Origin: Obscuribacter phosphatis_A
Lineage (GTDB): Bacteria; Cyanobacteriota; Vampirovibrionia; Obscuribacterales; Obscuribacteraceae
DNA length: 64,000 bases
Assembly: GCA_017303615.1 (NCBI GenBank)
Contig: JAFLCK010000016.1
Coordinates: forward strand, 1 to 64,000
Reading direction: 5' to 3'
The notes under the pieces were generated by a model. The model saw only the letters and a list, made by a program, of their open reading frames with translations, did no database searches and was not told the DNA's origin. Below are positions 43,021-52,839 of this stretch, piece after piece. A program made the translations under genes and the position numbers. Numbering within the stretch: position 1 is the stretch's first letter; each line of letters opens with the position of its first letter.

Positions 43021-44526
43021 CAGGTTATTTTCAAGACCTAGACTCCGCAGGCGCTCCTGTCTATTTTGTGAGACCGACTCGAGCAGCGACTTGTCATTAT
43101 TGCCAAGATAGCACTGTCGTACCTTTATGTAAGCTTGGTCCGATTTATTCAGAAGGCGGTCTGCTTCCTCGTTCTTTCCTTGTTTATGTAAGCTTGCCGC
43201 TTCTTCCATCTCGCCTAACATTAGGTCTTGAAGCACACATAGTTCTGCGTAAGTTCCTGGCTCTTGTGCTTGCCTGAACAGTTCTAACAGTGCTTCAGCT
43301 TTAGACCACTGCCCACGTTCTTCATACTTTGTCTTCAATTGCCGATAAGAATTTGGTAGATAACAGAACTCTGTTCTTTTGAATTTATTGCATTTGATTT
43401 TGGCTATCGCTCTTAAGAACTCATCTGCTTTTTCAATCTCGTTGCGTTCTAAATATGCTTCAGAGATTAGATATAGTCTATCGAGAATACAGTTTCCTTC
43501 TTCTGCCGCGGCTAGCTTAAGCGCTTGCTCTGCCAGTTTATCGCCTTTCGACCGATCATCATATCGTATGTAGAAACCACTCAAATGCGCCATTGGTTCA
43601 ATCAAGATCGCTCGGTCTTCTGCATGGTGCTTTTTGGCTGCATCAAGCACTTTTATCCAGGCTTGCTCGACCTCCTTTATTCGCTTCGCAGCTGCAGGCA
43701 TTCTATTAAGACTATTGATTCTCTCAAACTCATAACTGGCGGCACATAAGTTTTCGTTGTCGGCTGGTTTGTTCTTTAGGATCATTGCAAGCACGCAATC
43801 TAATAAGTCAATCCCGTTCTGTCTTCGTCCACTAACGATAAAATACTCTGCCACATTAGATGCGCCAGAAACATAGGGCACGGCGCCTGGTATGTCCGAA
43901 GCCTTCAATATTCTGTGGATGGCTTCTCTTTCCGCGCTCTCGCTAACTGTAGTCTTTAGATAGTTGAGCAGTAATTGCCAGAGTGGATCTTCAATATTTT
44001 GGCTGTCTGCTCTGCCTGCGCTGTCAGTACTTTGGAATTGCTTTAGAGACCTTACAGCTTCTTTATAGAGACCATAAGCAGAGTATGTATCTCCGCATGA
44101 TAGGTATAGATTGCCGCGGTTTGCCGCTTCTTTAGTAAATGTAGCTGGATCTAAATTTCTTCTTCGCCAAGTTTCAAGAAACGATTTAGAATCAAGTTTC
44201 AATAGTTCCTTTATTCGTGCAACATTCTCTTCTTCAAGTTTCTTTTGATGTGCTCTCTGCAGTAACTTGATTTCATAGTAATTTTGTTGAGGATTTGTTT
44301 TCGATTGCTGTGCTTCTTGGTTCTGTTGCTTGGCCTCTTGGCTCTGTTGCTGGGACTCTTGGCTCTGTTGAGCCAGCGCTGCCGGTAAGGTCAGCAATAG
44401 AGGCTCAGCTAATTTAGGCTGATCTGTTTTGCTAATCAGGCTTATGCGGTGGTTCTGCCAAGACAAGAGCAATGCAAAGCTCACAACCAAAGCTTCTGGA
44501 AGTTTGTTCTTCAATTTCTTAGTCAA
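43012..44526 (-). CDS. Exported TPR-like protein
   Basis: A 504-aa protein starting at TTG 44526, with an N-terminal hydrophobic segment (ALVVSFALLLSW) and a second at LLLTLPAALAQ, probably export-related. A Gln/Ser/Glu low-complexity stretch (QQSQESQQQSQEAKQQNQEAQ, read in shorter pieces) follows. The body has degenerate helical repeats such as GDTYSAYGLYKEAVRSL and LISEAYLERNEIEKADEFLRAI. It is the first host gene right of the island. Function unknown; a scaffold role is likely for the fold. Confidence 0.7.
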   Translation of the reverse strand: MTKKLKNKLPEALVVSFALLLSWQNHRISLISKTDQPKLAEPLLLTLPAALAQQSQESQQQSQEAKQQNQEAQQSKTNPQQNYYEIKLLQRAHQKKLEEENVARIKELLKLDSKSFLETWRRRNLDPATFTKEAANRGNLYLSCGDTYSAYGLYKEAVRSLKQFQSTDSAGRADSQNIEDPLWQLLLNYLKTTVSESAEREAIHRILKASDIPGAVPYVSGASNVAEYFIVSGRRQNGIDLLDCVLAMILKNKPADNENLCAASYEFERINSLNRMPAAAKRIKEVEQAWIKVLDAAKKHHAEDRAILIEPMAHLSGFYIRYDDRSKGDKLAEQALKLAAAEEGNCILDRLYLISEAYLERNEIEKADEFLRAIAKIKCNKFKRTEFCYLPNSYRQLKTKYEERGQWSKAEALLELFRQAQEPGTYAELCVLQDLMLGEMEEAASLHKQGKNEEADRLLNKSDQAYIKVRQCYLGNNDKSLLESVSQNRQERLRSLGLENNLEF

Positions 44527-44562
44527 GCTGACACCAAAATCACTTGCTGCTTATGGCACTAT

Positions 44563-46113
44563 CTAACCGGTCATTACTTCAATTAGACCCTCTCTCACCG
44601 CCTCGACAAGCCTTGTATGATCTTCTTTATTCTGTTCGGCGTATTTCACTGAAAACTCTCCGATTGCTTCGGCGAAGACGTCTCCTTTACCAATATAGCC
44701 GGCAATAATCGAGGCATCGCCTGAACGGGCATGGGCGCCAGCCAGGGCCCATCCGCAATTTCTTGCATAGCCAAGCATGTTCTCTGGAGTAAATATCTCG
44801 ACCAGGGGCTTCACTTTGACATCGCGTAGCTGTCTGACATAGTAGTGCTTTTCAGTGACGCTGACATAGTGACCAAGGAACATGTCGCTAGCCGCCTGCA
44901 TTAGCCGTTGCCCGGTGACTACTCTCTGCCCATTTGTTGTTTCGTTTTTGAAGTGTGAGTATCTCTCAAGCACAGACTTTCTGGCTTCTTTGACTTGCAA
45001 AAACAATGGATCATCTTCTGCTGCAAACAAGAGGGCGATTCCGCAAACTGTGCCGACCGATCCTACTCCTACTACTTTGATGGCGTTGTCTACCATCTCA
45101 TAACGGTCAAACAATACTCGTTTGTCCATCGAAAGTGATTCACGATAACGGGCAATTGATTCTTCAATACGTTCGATTTGGGCTGCCGAACCATAGTCTT
45201 CTACGTGAAAGATCAACGGGGGCTGATCTTTGATACGAGGCTTGCCATCCACAACATGCCCAAGTTTGACGAACTCTTCAAAAGAGTCCCTCTTTAGAGC
45301 TTTCTCCAAGACCTTTTTCCTCAACTTCTTCAGTTGCTTGTCAGAGGTGAGTTCAATTAGGTCTTTATAGTCCAAATAGGAATACCATGCATCGAGTGTG
45401 CTTAATTCCGATAGTTCCTTCATTCTGTCTCGATAACACTGCACGACTCGCATAGCCGCTTTTCGTCCGTCCGAAAGCTTGTGTCCATTATTGAGAGAGG
45501 CAATGACAAAGCTTGCTGTTAACCTCTTCAGGTCCCATTCCCACGATGCCGGAAATGTTTCGTCAAAGTCATTTATATCGAAAATGATGTTTCGCTCTGG
45601 TGTCGCAAAGGCGCCAAAATTCATCAAATGACAGTCACCGCAAGATTGCACGGCATAGTCGGTAGCGGCTGTATCATCTAAATCTGATGCCATTATGTTG
45701 GCAGCGCCACGGAAGAAAGCAAATGGCGAGGTGAGCATTCGTCCATATCGAATCGGTACGAGATGCTCCAACCGCCCTTCACTCGATTCGATCAAGAGTT
45801 CTACCGGATTTTCTCGCCCGGATTTGTTTACAGTAAATTCGGCGTGAGCCTCTCTAGAGCACTTTAGTCTCATGGCCCGACCGAACTCATAGCGCTCTTT
45901 TCTAGTTTGCATATGGGTCGGTTTATTCAGATACTCGGCTTCAATGGGCTCTGGTCTGAACTTAGGCACTACTGACTTGGATTCTTGCTGGGAAATGTGC
46001 TCAGATAGATGCGGCGCGTCGTTCTTTTGAGTTTCAGTCTTTGGACTTTCGGTCTGAGGTCTCTCGGTCAACTCTTGCACGGCCGCTCTAGCCTTGTCTT
46101 TCTTATTTCCCAT
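44563..46113 (-). CDS. DUF2252 protein
   Basis: A 516-aa protein from ATG 46113, preferred over upstream starts because GGAG lies six bases before it. After a disordered charged N-terminus come hallmarks of DUF2252: TSPFAFFRGAA, CGDCHLMNFGAF, FDINDFDETFPASWEWDLKRL and VVGVGSVGT. The fold resembles aminoglycoside-phosphotransferase-like kinases (the HLMNFG and DINDFD segments are catalytic-loop-like), but no substrate is known. It is soluble and has about 290 bp of non-coding sequence upstream. Confidence 0.88.
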   Translation of the reverse strand: MGNKKDKARAAVQELTERPQTESPKTETQKNDAPHLSEHISQQESKSVVPKFRPEPIEAEYLNKPTHMQTRKERYEFGRAMRLKCSREAHAEFTVNKSGRENPVELLIESSEGRLEHLVPIRYGRMLTSPFAFFRGAANIMASDLDDTAATDYAVQSCGDCHLMNFGAFATPERNIIFDINDFDETFPASWEWDLKRLTASFVIASLNNGHKLSDGRKAAMRVVQCYRDRMKELSELSTLDAWYSYLDYKDLIELTSDKQLKKLRKKVLEKALKRDSFEEFVKLGHVVDGKPRIKDQPPLIFHVEDYGSAAQIERIEESIARYRESLSMDKRVLFDRYEMVDNAIKVVGVGSVGTVCGIALLFAAEDDPLFLQVKEARKSVLERYSHFKNETTNGQRVVTGQRLMQAASDMFLGHYVSVTEKHYYVRQLRDVKVKPLVEIFTPENMLGYARNCGWALAGAHARSGDASIIAGYIGKGDVFAEAIGEFSVKYAEQNKEDHTRLVEAVREGLIEVMTG

Positions 46114-46400
46114 TGCCAACTCCATATGGTCGCCCGTACCTAAAGAGGTCTTACCCACATAGAGGTGTCTAATAAATCTGTTTGAGCCTTTAGATTTTAA
46201 AACTAATGATGTCTCTGAAAGCAGGGTTTTGATGTTTTGATCTTAAAGTCTAAGATTAAGGAGGGTGGTTCTGATTAATGTTGATTTGTGGATATATGGG
46301 GCTTTTGAAAATTTGCCGTCAACCCCTAATGTTCCAAACGCTCATTCCGTCACTCAAAAAATTAAACGACCTACCGCTAGTCCAAATGTCACTTAAATCC

Positions 46401-47582
46401 TTAAAGCGGCTCGGGCTCACCTTGTTCTCTTAGCATGGTGTTAATTTCTAAGACTACTCGGGTTCCTTTCTGTGGTTTGGAATCGAACCAGACTTTGGCG
46501 GGAAAAATTCTGTCAATTAGTTCGGTTCTCTCTCTGATAATACCTGTGCCGCTGCCACCAGCCGTAGTGCGTCCGCCGCGATTCTGACTGCTTTCGCTTA
46601 AGCTAAAGCCTTTGCCGTCATCGCTTATACTCATGATGAAAAGATTGTGGTCTACACCAATAGTCACATTGGTCATTGAAGCATCGGCGTGTTTTGCCAC
46701 GTTGTTTAGGCATTCCTGCGCGATTCTGTATATATGCAGTTCAACTTCGCTGGGGAAAGTTGGCAGCTCTTCAGGGCATTCGAATTGACATGGGCAGCCT
46801 AAATGTTTCGAAGCCGAGTTGCAAAGTTCGGAGAGTAGGGGGCGCAGACCGCAGTCTCTGAGGTCTCTCGGATAAAGGTCTTGGCAGATTTCTCGCAGCT
46901 TGACCGAGATTTCGTCCACCAGGTCATGTAGTTCTTCGTTGCTATTGTTAGCCGATAAAGAACGTTTCAAGAGCATGACATTGCCGAGCACAACATCGTG
47001 AATCTCGCGAGCCAGCGAGTTCAAGATCACTTCTTGCTGGTCGACTATTTTTTGCACCAGGGCGTGCTTCTCGTCTACAAGCGCTCTGACCACTCCGGCA
47101 AAGCTATAACCGGCGGCGATAAGCCTTAGCGGCTCGGGCATGCCGTCTATGTCGCTGCGAGTGCGGCTGACTACGTCTTTAAACAGCCCGCGCATAAGGG
47201 CATTCATTTCGTCGCCTGTAACTACGACATCGCTTACGGTCCAGGCGCCGAGATCGCGGTCGTGCACTTTAAGAGTTAGTTTGTTGCGAGAGGGCAGCTC
47301 GCTATCGGGCAGGGTCATTATTTCGGTGGCGGGAATGATGAAGCAGTCGACGCTTTCTTCTCTTCCTCTGACGGTAATAGCCCACTGCGAAGTGGCTACG
47401 ATTAGTCGTTTGTCGCCGTTTGGGTGGGTCGTCTTTTGCACTGACATGTGCAGCAATTCGTCTTCAACTGTCGAGTTATAGCGCCGCACCAAAAGAGTAA
47501 AGAACTCTTCCAACGAAAGTAAAAGAGCTTCGAAAGGTTGCTCTCGCTCTTTGCCTTCTTCTAGTTGCTGGTTGACTTTCAT
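46401..47582 (-). CDS. NarL-partner type sensor histidine kinase
   Basis: A 393-aa protein without transmembrane segments. The N-terminal half (1-190) is an unrecognised sensor region. HisKA_3 dimerisation/phospho-acceptor motif LAREIHDVVLGNVML carries the His, and the HATPase has IAQECLNNVAKHADA, DDGKGF and GSGTGIIRERTELI. The ATG overlaps the response regulator stop by one base, so the pair is translationally coupled and almost certainly cognate. The sensor input is presumably cytoplasmic. Confidence 0.92.
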   Translation of the reverse strand: MKVNQQLEEGKEREQPFEALLLSLEEFFTLLVRRYNSTVEDELLHMSVQKTTHPNGDKRLIVATSQWAITVRGREESVDCFIIPATEIMTLPDSELPSRNKLTLKVHDRDLGAWTVSDVVVTGDEMNALMRGLFKDVVSRTRSDIDGMPEPLRLIAAGYSFAGVVRALVDEKHALVQKIVDQQEVILNSLAREIHDVVLGNVMLLKRSLSANNSNEELHDLVDEISVKLREICQDLYPRDLRDCGLRPLLSELCNSASKHLGCPCQFECPEELPTFPSEVELHIYRIAQECLNNVAKHADASMTNVTIGVDHNLFIMSISDDGKGFSLSESSQNRGGRTTAGGSGTGIIRERTELIDRIFPAKVWFDSKPQKGTRVVLEINTMLREQGEPEPL

Positions 47583-48238
47583 TAGTCTGACTCAAGCTTG
47601 CCGAAGCCGCTATCGACCGCCCAGGCAATCAGCGACTCGCGCCCGTCTAGTTTGAGCTTGTCTATAAGGGCTTCAACTTGCTTTCTCACGGTTTCAGGTG
47701 ATGTTTGTCTCTGGGCGCCGATGTCTTGATACTTCAGCCCCCTGGCTAAGAGGGTGAGTAGATGTCTTTCGGCGCTGGTCAGATGAGGTTGGTTTTGTCG
47801 AGTTAGATCGGCTGAAATTACCGGCGTTCTGCCGTGATGAACATCTCTTATAGCCTCGGCTATTTTGGCGAGCGGCTCTGATTTGAGCAAGAAGCCATCG
47901 ACACCGGCTTGCATGACAATTTGCATAATTGCCGGTCGAGTCTCGCCTGAAAATACCAATACTCGAGATGACTTCAAGCTGCAAAAGGTCTCACTGAGAG
48001 TCTTTGGTCCGCTTGAGTCGGGTAAGTGCAGATCGAGTAGTATCACATGCGGTGCGTGCTCTTGGGCTAGCTTTAGGGCCGCGCTTTTACTGGTTGCGGT
48101 GCCAACTACTTCCAGGTCGGGCTCTTCGGTCAACTGCATCTTCAGACCCTTGAGAGTGGCCTCATGGTCTTCTACCAGCAGCACCTTTATTTTTTCCGCT
48201 TTCTTATCTGTACTGATGACCGTTCCTGCCTTAATCAA
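47582..48238 (-). CDS. NarL/FixJ-family response regulator
   Basis: A 218-aa protein. The receiver has LLVEDHEAT and the phospho-acceptor Asp in VILLDLHLPDSSG; the Lys is in FLLKSEPL. The C-terminal LuxR-type HTH is LTSAERHLLTLLARGLKYQDIGAQ...VRKQVEALIDKL. It deviates slightly from the usual recognition helix but looks functional. It sits between the PP2C gene and the histidine kinase gene, with an 8-bp gap and a 1-bp overlap, forming a three-gene operon. Confidence 0.92.
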   Translation of the reverse strand: MIKAGTVISTDKKAEKIKVLLVEDHEATLKGLKMQLTEEPDLEVVGTATSKSAALKLAQEHAPHVILLDLHLPDSSGPKTLSETFCSLKSSRVLVFSGETRPAIMQIVMQAGVDGFLLKSEPLAKIAEAIRDVHHGRTPVISADLTRQNQPHLTSAERHLLTLLARGLKYQDIGAQRQTSPETVRKQVEALIDKLKLDGRESLIAWAVDSGFGKLESD

Positions 48239-48246
48239 TCGCCCAA

Positions 48247-49056
48247 TTATTTCTCAGCTGTGACCTGGGGCATGCTTACTGTGGCTTTGCCGGGCACGTC
48301 TTTCTTTGATACCAATTTGGCTGAGAGTATGGTGACATTATCTGGAGCATTGCGACTCAATACCATCTCAAGCAATGTAGCGCAGGCTTCTTCCGGGCAC
48401 TCGAACTTTTCCACGGTTTCTTTGATTTCTTCTTCTTGCACTACTTCAGATAGACCGTCGCTGGCTAGCACCAGCCAGTCGCCGAAGTTCATTACTTTCA
48501 GGCAATAGTCGGCAGAGACGTTCTCGTCGTGACCTAGGCATCTGGTGATTATGCTGCGAAAGGGACTGACTCGGCATTGCTCTTTGGTGAGCTGGCCGCG
48601 TCTAAACATTTCCATGACCACCGAATGATCTGAAGTGAGACCTTCCACCGAACTGGCTACTGTACTTATATATGTGGCGCGGCTGTCGCCTACGTGACCG
48701 ATATGGGCATGACCGTTCTCAGACAGAACAGCCATAACAAGGGTGGTTCCCATATTTGGCGAGTCCCGACTTTCAAGGGCTGCGGTACGCACCGAGGTAT
48801 TGGCTGCGGCAACAGCGTTTTGAATCCAGGCTTCGACCGACTTGGCATTATTGATATCGGGCTTGTCTTCTTCCCACAGTCTTTCAATAGTTTCCACCGC
48901 CAGCTTGCTTGCTCGTTCGCCGCCGCTGGCGCCGCCCATACCATCAGCCACCACCAAAAGCGCTCTATCTTGGCTAATAAAGAAATTGTCTTGGTTGTCT
49001 TTCCTTTTTAGACCCCGGTCGGTGAGACCAGCGGTCACCCAGGTTAGGTTTTGCAT
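48247..49056 (-). CDS. PP2C-family Ser/Thr protein phosphatase
   Basis: A 269-aa protein with all PP2C motifs: RGLKRKDNQDNFF (metal and phosphate Arg/Asp), VVADGMGGASGGERAS, MGTTLVMAVL, HIGHVGDSRATYI, LTSDHSVV, ITRCLG, LASDGLSEVV and APDNVTIL. It is a Mn/Mg-dependent soluble phosphatase of the PstP/Stp type that reverses Hanks-type kinases such as the PknB-like protein at 57241. Being first in an operon with a two-component pair suggests cross-talk between Ser/Thr and His/Asp phosphorylation. Confidence 0.95.
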   Translation of the reverse strand: MQNLTWVTAGLTDRGLKRKDNQDNFFISQDRALLVVADGMGGASGGERASKLAVETIERLWEEDKPDINNAKSVEAWIQNAVAAANTSVRTAALESRDSPNMGTTLVMAVLSENGHAHIGHVGDSRATYISTVASSVEGLTSDHSVVMEMFRRGQLTKEQCRVSPFRSIITRCLGHDENVSADYCLKVMNFGDWLVLASDGLSEVVQEEEIKETVEKFECPEEACATLLEMVLSRNAPDNVTILSAKLVSKKDVPGKATVSMPQVTAEK

Positions 49057-49201
49057 GGTGGTGCTCCAGATTCTTGCCAGTTAGCGGTCACTACTTTGCA
49101 GCGATGCCTTTATTAAGTGCTTCACTTATCCCATAATAGGGGCTCATTAAGTCAGACGTAATTCCCGATTCCGGGTATTTGCGTATATGAGGTGAGACGG
49201 C

Positions 49202-49960
49202 TTGAGCCTGAGAAAGTTGCAAAGCTTGGTTTCCAGACCAATTTTACTCAAAATTGCTTACTTGTTCTTTACATATATCTACCTGGTTTTCCTTATTGCT
49301 GGTTCGGTCTTGGCTGCTCCCCCGACCGACTTTGACTCGAAAGGTCCATTTCAGGCTGAAATGGTCGATGGTGCTGGGCTTATAGAGAAAATGGTGAAAG
49401 AAGCCGACTCTTTGAAAGACTATTCTTTGGTTTTCGAGACTATTACTTTCAAAGGGAAAGAGACAATAAATGAAAGGGGCAAGCTTTCGTTCAAGAAGCC
49501 TAAGCTTATGCGTCTAGAAGAGATTGGTGATTATAAAAAAGGTTCTCTGGCCGTTCTCGGCAAAGATGGCATGGTGCGCGCCCATGCCGGTGGTCTGATA
49601 AAGTTTGTCACCCTGACAATGCGTCCCGATGACAAACAGCTTGATGCTGCCAATGGCGATAAAATGGAAGACTCTGACTTGGCATCTCTGGCCAATTTGC
49701 TCGCCCGTAGAATCAAGGAAGGAAATCTCTCCCGTGCCACTGCCAAACCTGTCCCCTGCAATCTTGGTAACGGAACTGCCTATGTGCTTGAACTATTTCA
49801 TAAGAGCAATCCGACAGTTTGTCTCAAGAGAGTATATGTAGATCCCGTAAGCCACTTGCCGCTGCGCTGGGATGACTATGATTACAAGACCCCCTGCACC
49901 AGCAAATGGTTTGATATTCGCACCAATATAGGACTTTCCGATGACTTGTTCAAAATCTAG
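49202..49960 (+). CDS. DUF1571 secreted protein
   Basis: A 252-aa protein starting at TTG 49202 with GAGGTGA six to seven bases upstream. It has a signal or anchor segment (ILLKIAYLFFTYIYLVFLIAGSVLAAPP). The mature region (ADSLKDYSLVFETITFKGKE, GKLSFKKPKLMRLEEIG, VYVDPVSHLPLRWDDYDY) matches DUF1571, whose fold is of the LolA/LppX lipoprotein-carrier kind. A role in lipid or lipoprotein handling in the periplasm is inference. The 3' end overlaps the next gene by 20 bp. Confidence 0.78.
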   Translation: MSLRKLQSLVSRPILLKIAYLFFTYIYLVFLIAGSVLAAPPTDFDSKGPFQAEMVDGAGLIEKMVKEADSLKDYSLVFETITFKGKETINERGKLSFKKPKLMRLEEIGDYKKGSLAVLGKDGMVRAHAGGLIKFVTLTMRPDDKQLDAANGDKMEDSDLASLANLLARRIKEGNLSRATAKPVPCNLGNGTAYVLELFHKSNPTVCLKRVYVDPVSHLPLRWDDYDYKTPCTSKWFDIRTNIGLSDDLFKI

Positions 49961-50912
49961 ACAGAGTTTTTCTTTTGCAGTAGCTGTTCAGGCGGCGATT
50001 GCCCTCTCTTGCTTGACAGTAAATGCGGCGCAGGCCCAAAAGCCGGTTAAGTTTTCTGATGCCATTCCCGAATTAAGTAAGCTGCGTAAAGATGCTTTTC
50101 GTACTCCTGATGCCAAACCAGGTATGCGAGTGCTCAAGCCCTATTCAGAGGCTAGCTTGAGCAAAATTTTGAACGAGCGGGTGGAAACAATTGAAGGTGT
50201 CGATCGCCTCAGCTTTGACGCTTTTGCCGACAAAGTTTTGGCCGGCACTTCGGCTGATCTTTCGGCTGGAATTTATATGACAACGAATAACGCCGAGATA
50301 AAGAGGCATATTCTTTTTCCGGCCTATCCAAAGAAGTATTGGCCGACCGTAAAGGAGTATCTTGATCTGACCGCCTTGCAGTGCGGCGCTCGCTGGTCTT
50401 ACGATCGCAATAATCAATATGTGCCTGATAATCAGGCTTTTAGACAACTAGCCGATCAGTATGCGCGCTTCGACTTTGTGCCGGGCGCGGCGGCGCCGTC
50501 ATACACCATAGCTTTGCCCGGTGGCTGGTTGTCCGCCCCGAAAAGTTATGGTATTAGCTATGGTGGCAAAGACTATATGCAGGCTCTAGAAATATATGAA
50601 CTGGGTGCTATGTCGCCTGAGAATGCTAAAGATGCCGCCTATGTAAAGGGAGACTTTGCTAGAGACGTGCTTGCTCTTTGGACTGAAGGGCTGAAGCCTC
50701 TCTCTGCAGTGAAACGCGTGAAAGTCGGCGCTTATGACGGCTATGTTTTTGAAACAATAATAGATGCACGTTCCGGCAAGGTGTATTACAAGCAGTGGCT
50801 GTTCGTCGCCGGCAATAAAGCCTATACAGCCATTGCGCGCATGCCTGAGGCGAGCAAAGCGGCAGTTTTGCCGGCGGCTGAAAGAGCTTTGGCTAGCTTC
50901 AAACTAAAGTAA
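49941..50912 (+). CDS. Secreted hypothetical protein coupled to DUF1571 gene
   Basis: A 323-aa protein with a signal peptide (FAVAVQAAIALSCLTVNAAQAQ, cleavage likely after AQA). The mature part is globular with aromatic-rich segments (HILFPAYPKKYWPTVKEYLDL; SYTIALPGGWLSAPKSYGISYGG). The C-terminal half (YDGYVFETIIDARSGKVYYKQWLFVAGNKAYTAIARMP, in pieces) resembles the PsbP/LpqN-like fold seen in small secreted proteins, but this is a weak visual match. The 20-bp overlap with the DUF1571 gene implies linked expression and possibly a shared envelope function. Confidence 0.65.
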   Translation: MTCSKSRQSFSFAVAVQAAIALSCLTVNAAQAQKPVKFSDAIPELSKLRKDAFRTPDAKPGMRVLKPYSEASLSKILNERVETIEGVDRLSFDAFADKVLAGTSADLSAGIYMTTNNAEIKRHILFPAYPKKYWPTVKEYLDLTALQCGARWSYDRNNQYVPDNQAFRQLADQYARFDFVPGAAAPSYTIALPGGWLSAPKSYGISYGGKDYMQALEIYELGAMSPENAKDAAYVKGDFARDVLALWTEGLKPLSAVKRVKVGAYDGYVFETIIDARSGKVYYKQWLFVAGNKAYTAIARMPEASKAAVLPAAERALASFKLK

Positions 50913-51011
50913 GTCGGTCGATTTGATAATCAGCAGAGAAGCTGAGCAGATTCGCAGGTTCGCTAAAAAAGCCTAACTGCTCGTGGCTATCACTTAAAGA
51001 CCGGCATGGCT

Positions 51012-52664
51012 CTATACAGCCAAGGCGCTCTGGGCGCCGACCTTGCTTAGTTCGACAGAGGGGTTCAATTCCTGAAATCTGGATATGTCCCACTTGGTTT
51101 TGAATAAGAGTACCGGTTCTTCAAATTTATCGGTGGCTACATTCAGTCTGCTTGTATTTTCCAGAGCCTTCAGTACCGGCCAGCCTCCCACCACCCAGAG
51201 TGCTGCTTGTATGTCGTAGTTGTTGAGCAAGGTGGTGACGCCGTATTCCGACTGCAGTCTAAATTGCACCACTTCAAACTGCAGAGGACCGACCGCCGCC
51301 AAAAGAGGAGTGCGGGTGTCTCGCTGGGTCATCCAGAAAATTTGGATGGCGCCTTCATCTTGTAGGGCGGTGATGCCTTTATGAAACTGCTTGTATTTGC
51401 TTGGCTCACGATTTTCTAAGAAGGCAAAGAGCTCGGGTGCAAAAGTGGGGATACCCGGATACTTGAGGGGCTTGCCACTAGTGATGGTGTCGCCGATGGC
51501 AAAGCCGCCCGGGTTGGTGAAACCGACTATATCACCTGGAAAGGCTTTATCGATAGTCTGTCTTTCTTGGGCGAAAAGCCGTTTTGGTTGACTGAGTTGG
51601 ATTGGCTTATTAGTGCGACAATTGGTCACAGTCATGTCTTTTTCGAAGGCGCCTGAGCAGATGCGCACAAAGGCGATGCGGTCTCTATGGCGCGGGTCCA
51701 TATTGGCTTGCAGCTTAAAGACAAAGCCTGTGAAGTCTGGATATGTAGGCGCTATTTCACCAACCGATGATGTGAAAGAACCGGGCGAGAGGGCTAGTTT
51801 GATGAAGGAGCGTAGGAATAGTTCTACACCGAAGTTGTTCATGGCGCTGCCGAAATAAATCGGGCTCAGCTCGCCGCAGTCGATAAGCTCTGGGTCAAGC
51901 GGTGCCGAGATGGCATCTAATATTTCCAGCTCTTCGTGCAATTCTTTGAGCAGACGATCCGGGATCAGTTCTTTGAGTTTTTCGTCGTCCAGCTTATAAG
52001 AGCTGACCGCTCCAATTGACCGGCCGCCGATGGTGCGTTCAAAGAGATGAACTGTGCCGGTGGCTCTTTCTACTACGCCTTTGAATTCGTCGCCGGTGCC
52101 GATTGGCCAATTGACCGGGTGCACAGCCAAGCCCAGTTCTTTCTCGATTTCGTCGATAAGTTCGAGCGGAGTGCGGCTGGGGCGGTCTAATTTGTTGACA
52201 AAGGTGAATAGGGGCAGATGTCTCATGCGGCAGACTTCAAAGAGCCTTCTGGTTTGCGGCTCTAGACCTTTGGCGGCGTCAATGAGCATGACTGCATTGT
52301 CGGCAGCGGCTAAGGTGCGATATGTGTCTTCACTAAAGTCTTGGTGACCCGGTGTGTCGAGCAGATTGAGACAACTGTCTTCGTATTCGAACTGCAAGAC
52401 AGTGGAGCTGATTGAGATGCCGCGCTGCTTCTCCAATTCCATCCAGTCTGAAGTGGCTTGCCTTTGCGCTTTTCTTGCCTGGACCGAACCAGCCTCGGCA
52501 ATGGCACCCCCAAAGAGCAGCAGTTTTTCGGTGAGAGTTGTCTTACCGGCATCGGGGTGCGAAATAATGGCAAAGGTGCGACGTCTTGCTGCTTCTTGCG
52601 CAACCGGGCTTTTTTCTTCTAGGCTCGGCTCAAGTTTCAATTCGCTGCTTTCAGCGGTCATCAT
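51012..52664 (-). CDS. prfC: Peptide chain release factor 3
   Basis: A 550-aa translational GTPase. G1 is SHPDAGKTTLTEKLL, G2 ISISSTVLQFEY, G3 LLDTPGHQDFSEDTYRTL, G4 FVNKLDR. The insert and domains II-III (FGSAMNNFGVELFLRSF; AAVGPLQFEVVQFRLQSEYG) are diagnostic for RF3 rather than EF-G. It recycles RF1/RF2 from the ribosome after peptide release. The N-terminal ~25 residues are an acidic extension. Normal family length. It is divergent from the TPR gene at 52840. Confidence 0.97.
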   Translation of the reverse strand: MMTAESSELKLEPSLEEKSPVAQEAARRRTFAIISHPDAGKTTLTEKLLLFGGAIAEAGSVQARKAQRQATSDWMELEKQRGISISSTVLQFEYEDSCLNLLDTPGHQDFSEDTYRTLAAADNAVMLIDAAKGLEPQTRRLFEVCRMRHLPLFTFVNKLDRPSRTPLELIDEIEKELGLAVHPVNWPIGTGDEFKGVVERATGTVHLFERTIGGRSIGAVSSYKLDDEKLKELIPDRLLKELHEELEILDAISAPLDPELIDCGELSPIYFGSAMNNFGVELFLRSFIKLALSPGSFTSSVGEIAPTYPDFTGFVFKLQANMDPRHRDRIAFVRICSGAFEKDMTVTNCRTNKPIQLSQPKRLFAQERQTIDKAFPGDIVGFTNPGGFAIGDTITSGKPLKYPGIPTFAPELFAFLENREPSKYKQFHKGITALQDEGAIQIFWMTQRDTRTPLLAAVGPLQFEVVQFRLQSEYGVTTLLNNYDIQAALWVVGGWPVLKALENTSRLNVATDKFEEPVLLFKTKWDISRFQELNPSVELSKVGAQSALAV

Positions 52665-52839
52665 AGGGTCCTATAGTGTTGTCTTAGGGCTTCGGAAATC
52701 CACCGAAAGGCTTGATTCTACCGTAAATAGCCTCTGTCGGGCTGCACCGGCGGCACTTCCTAGATATCTTCTTAATAATGGCTTCTTGAGTGCCGGCATT
52801 TCCTCCCAAATAGAGGCCGGTTTGTGATTAAATTCTGAT

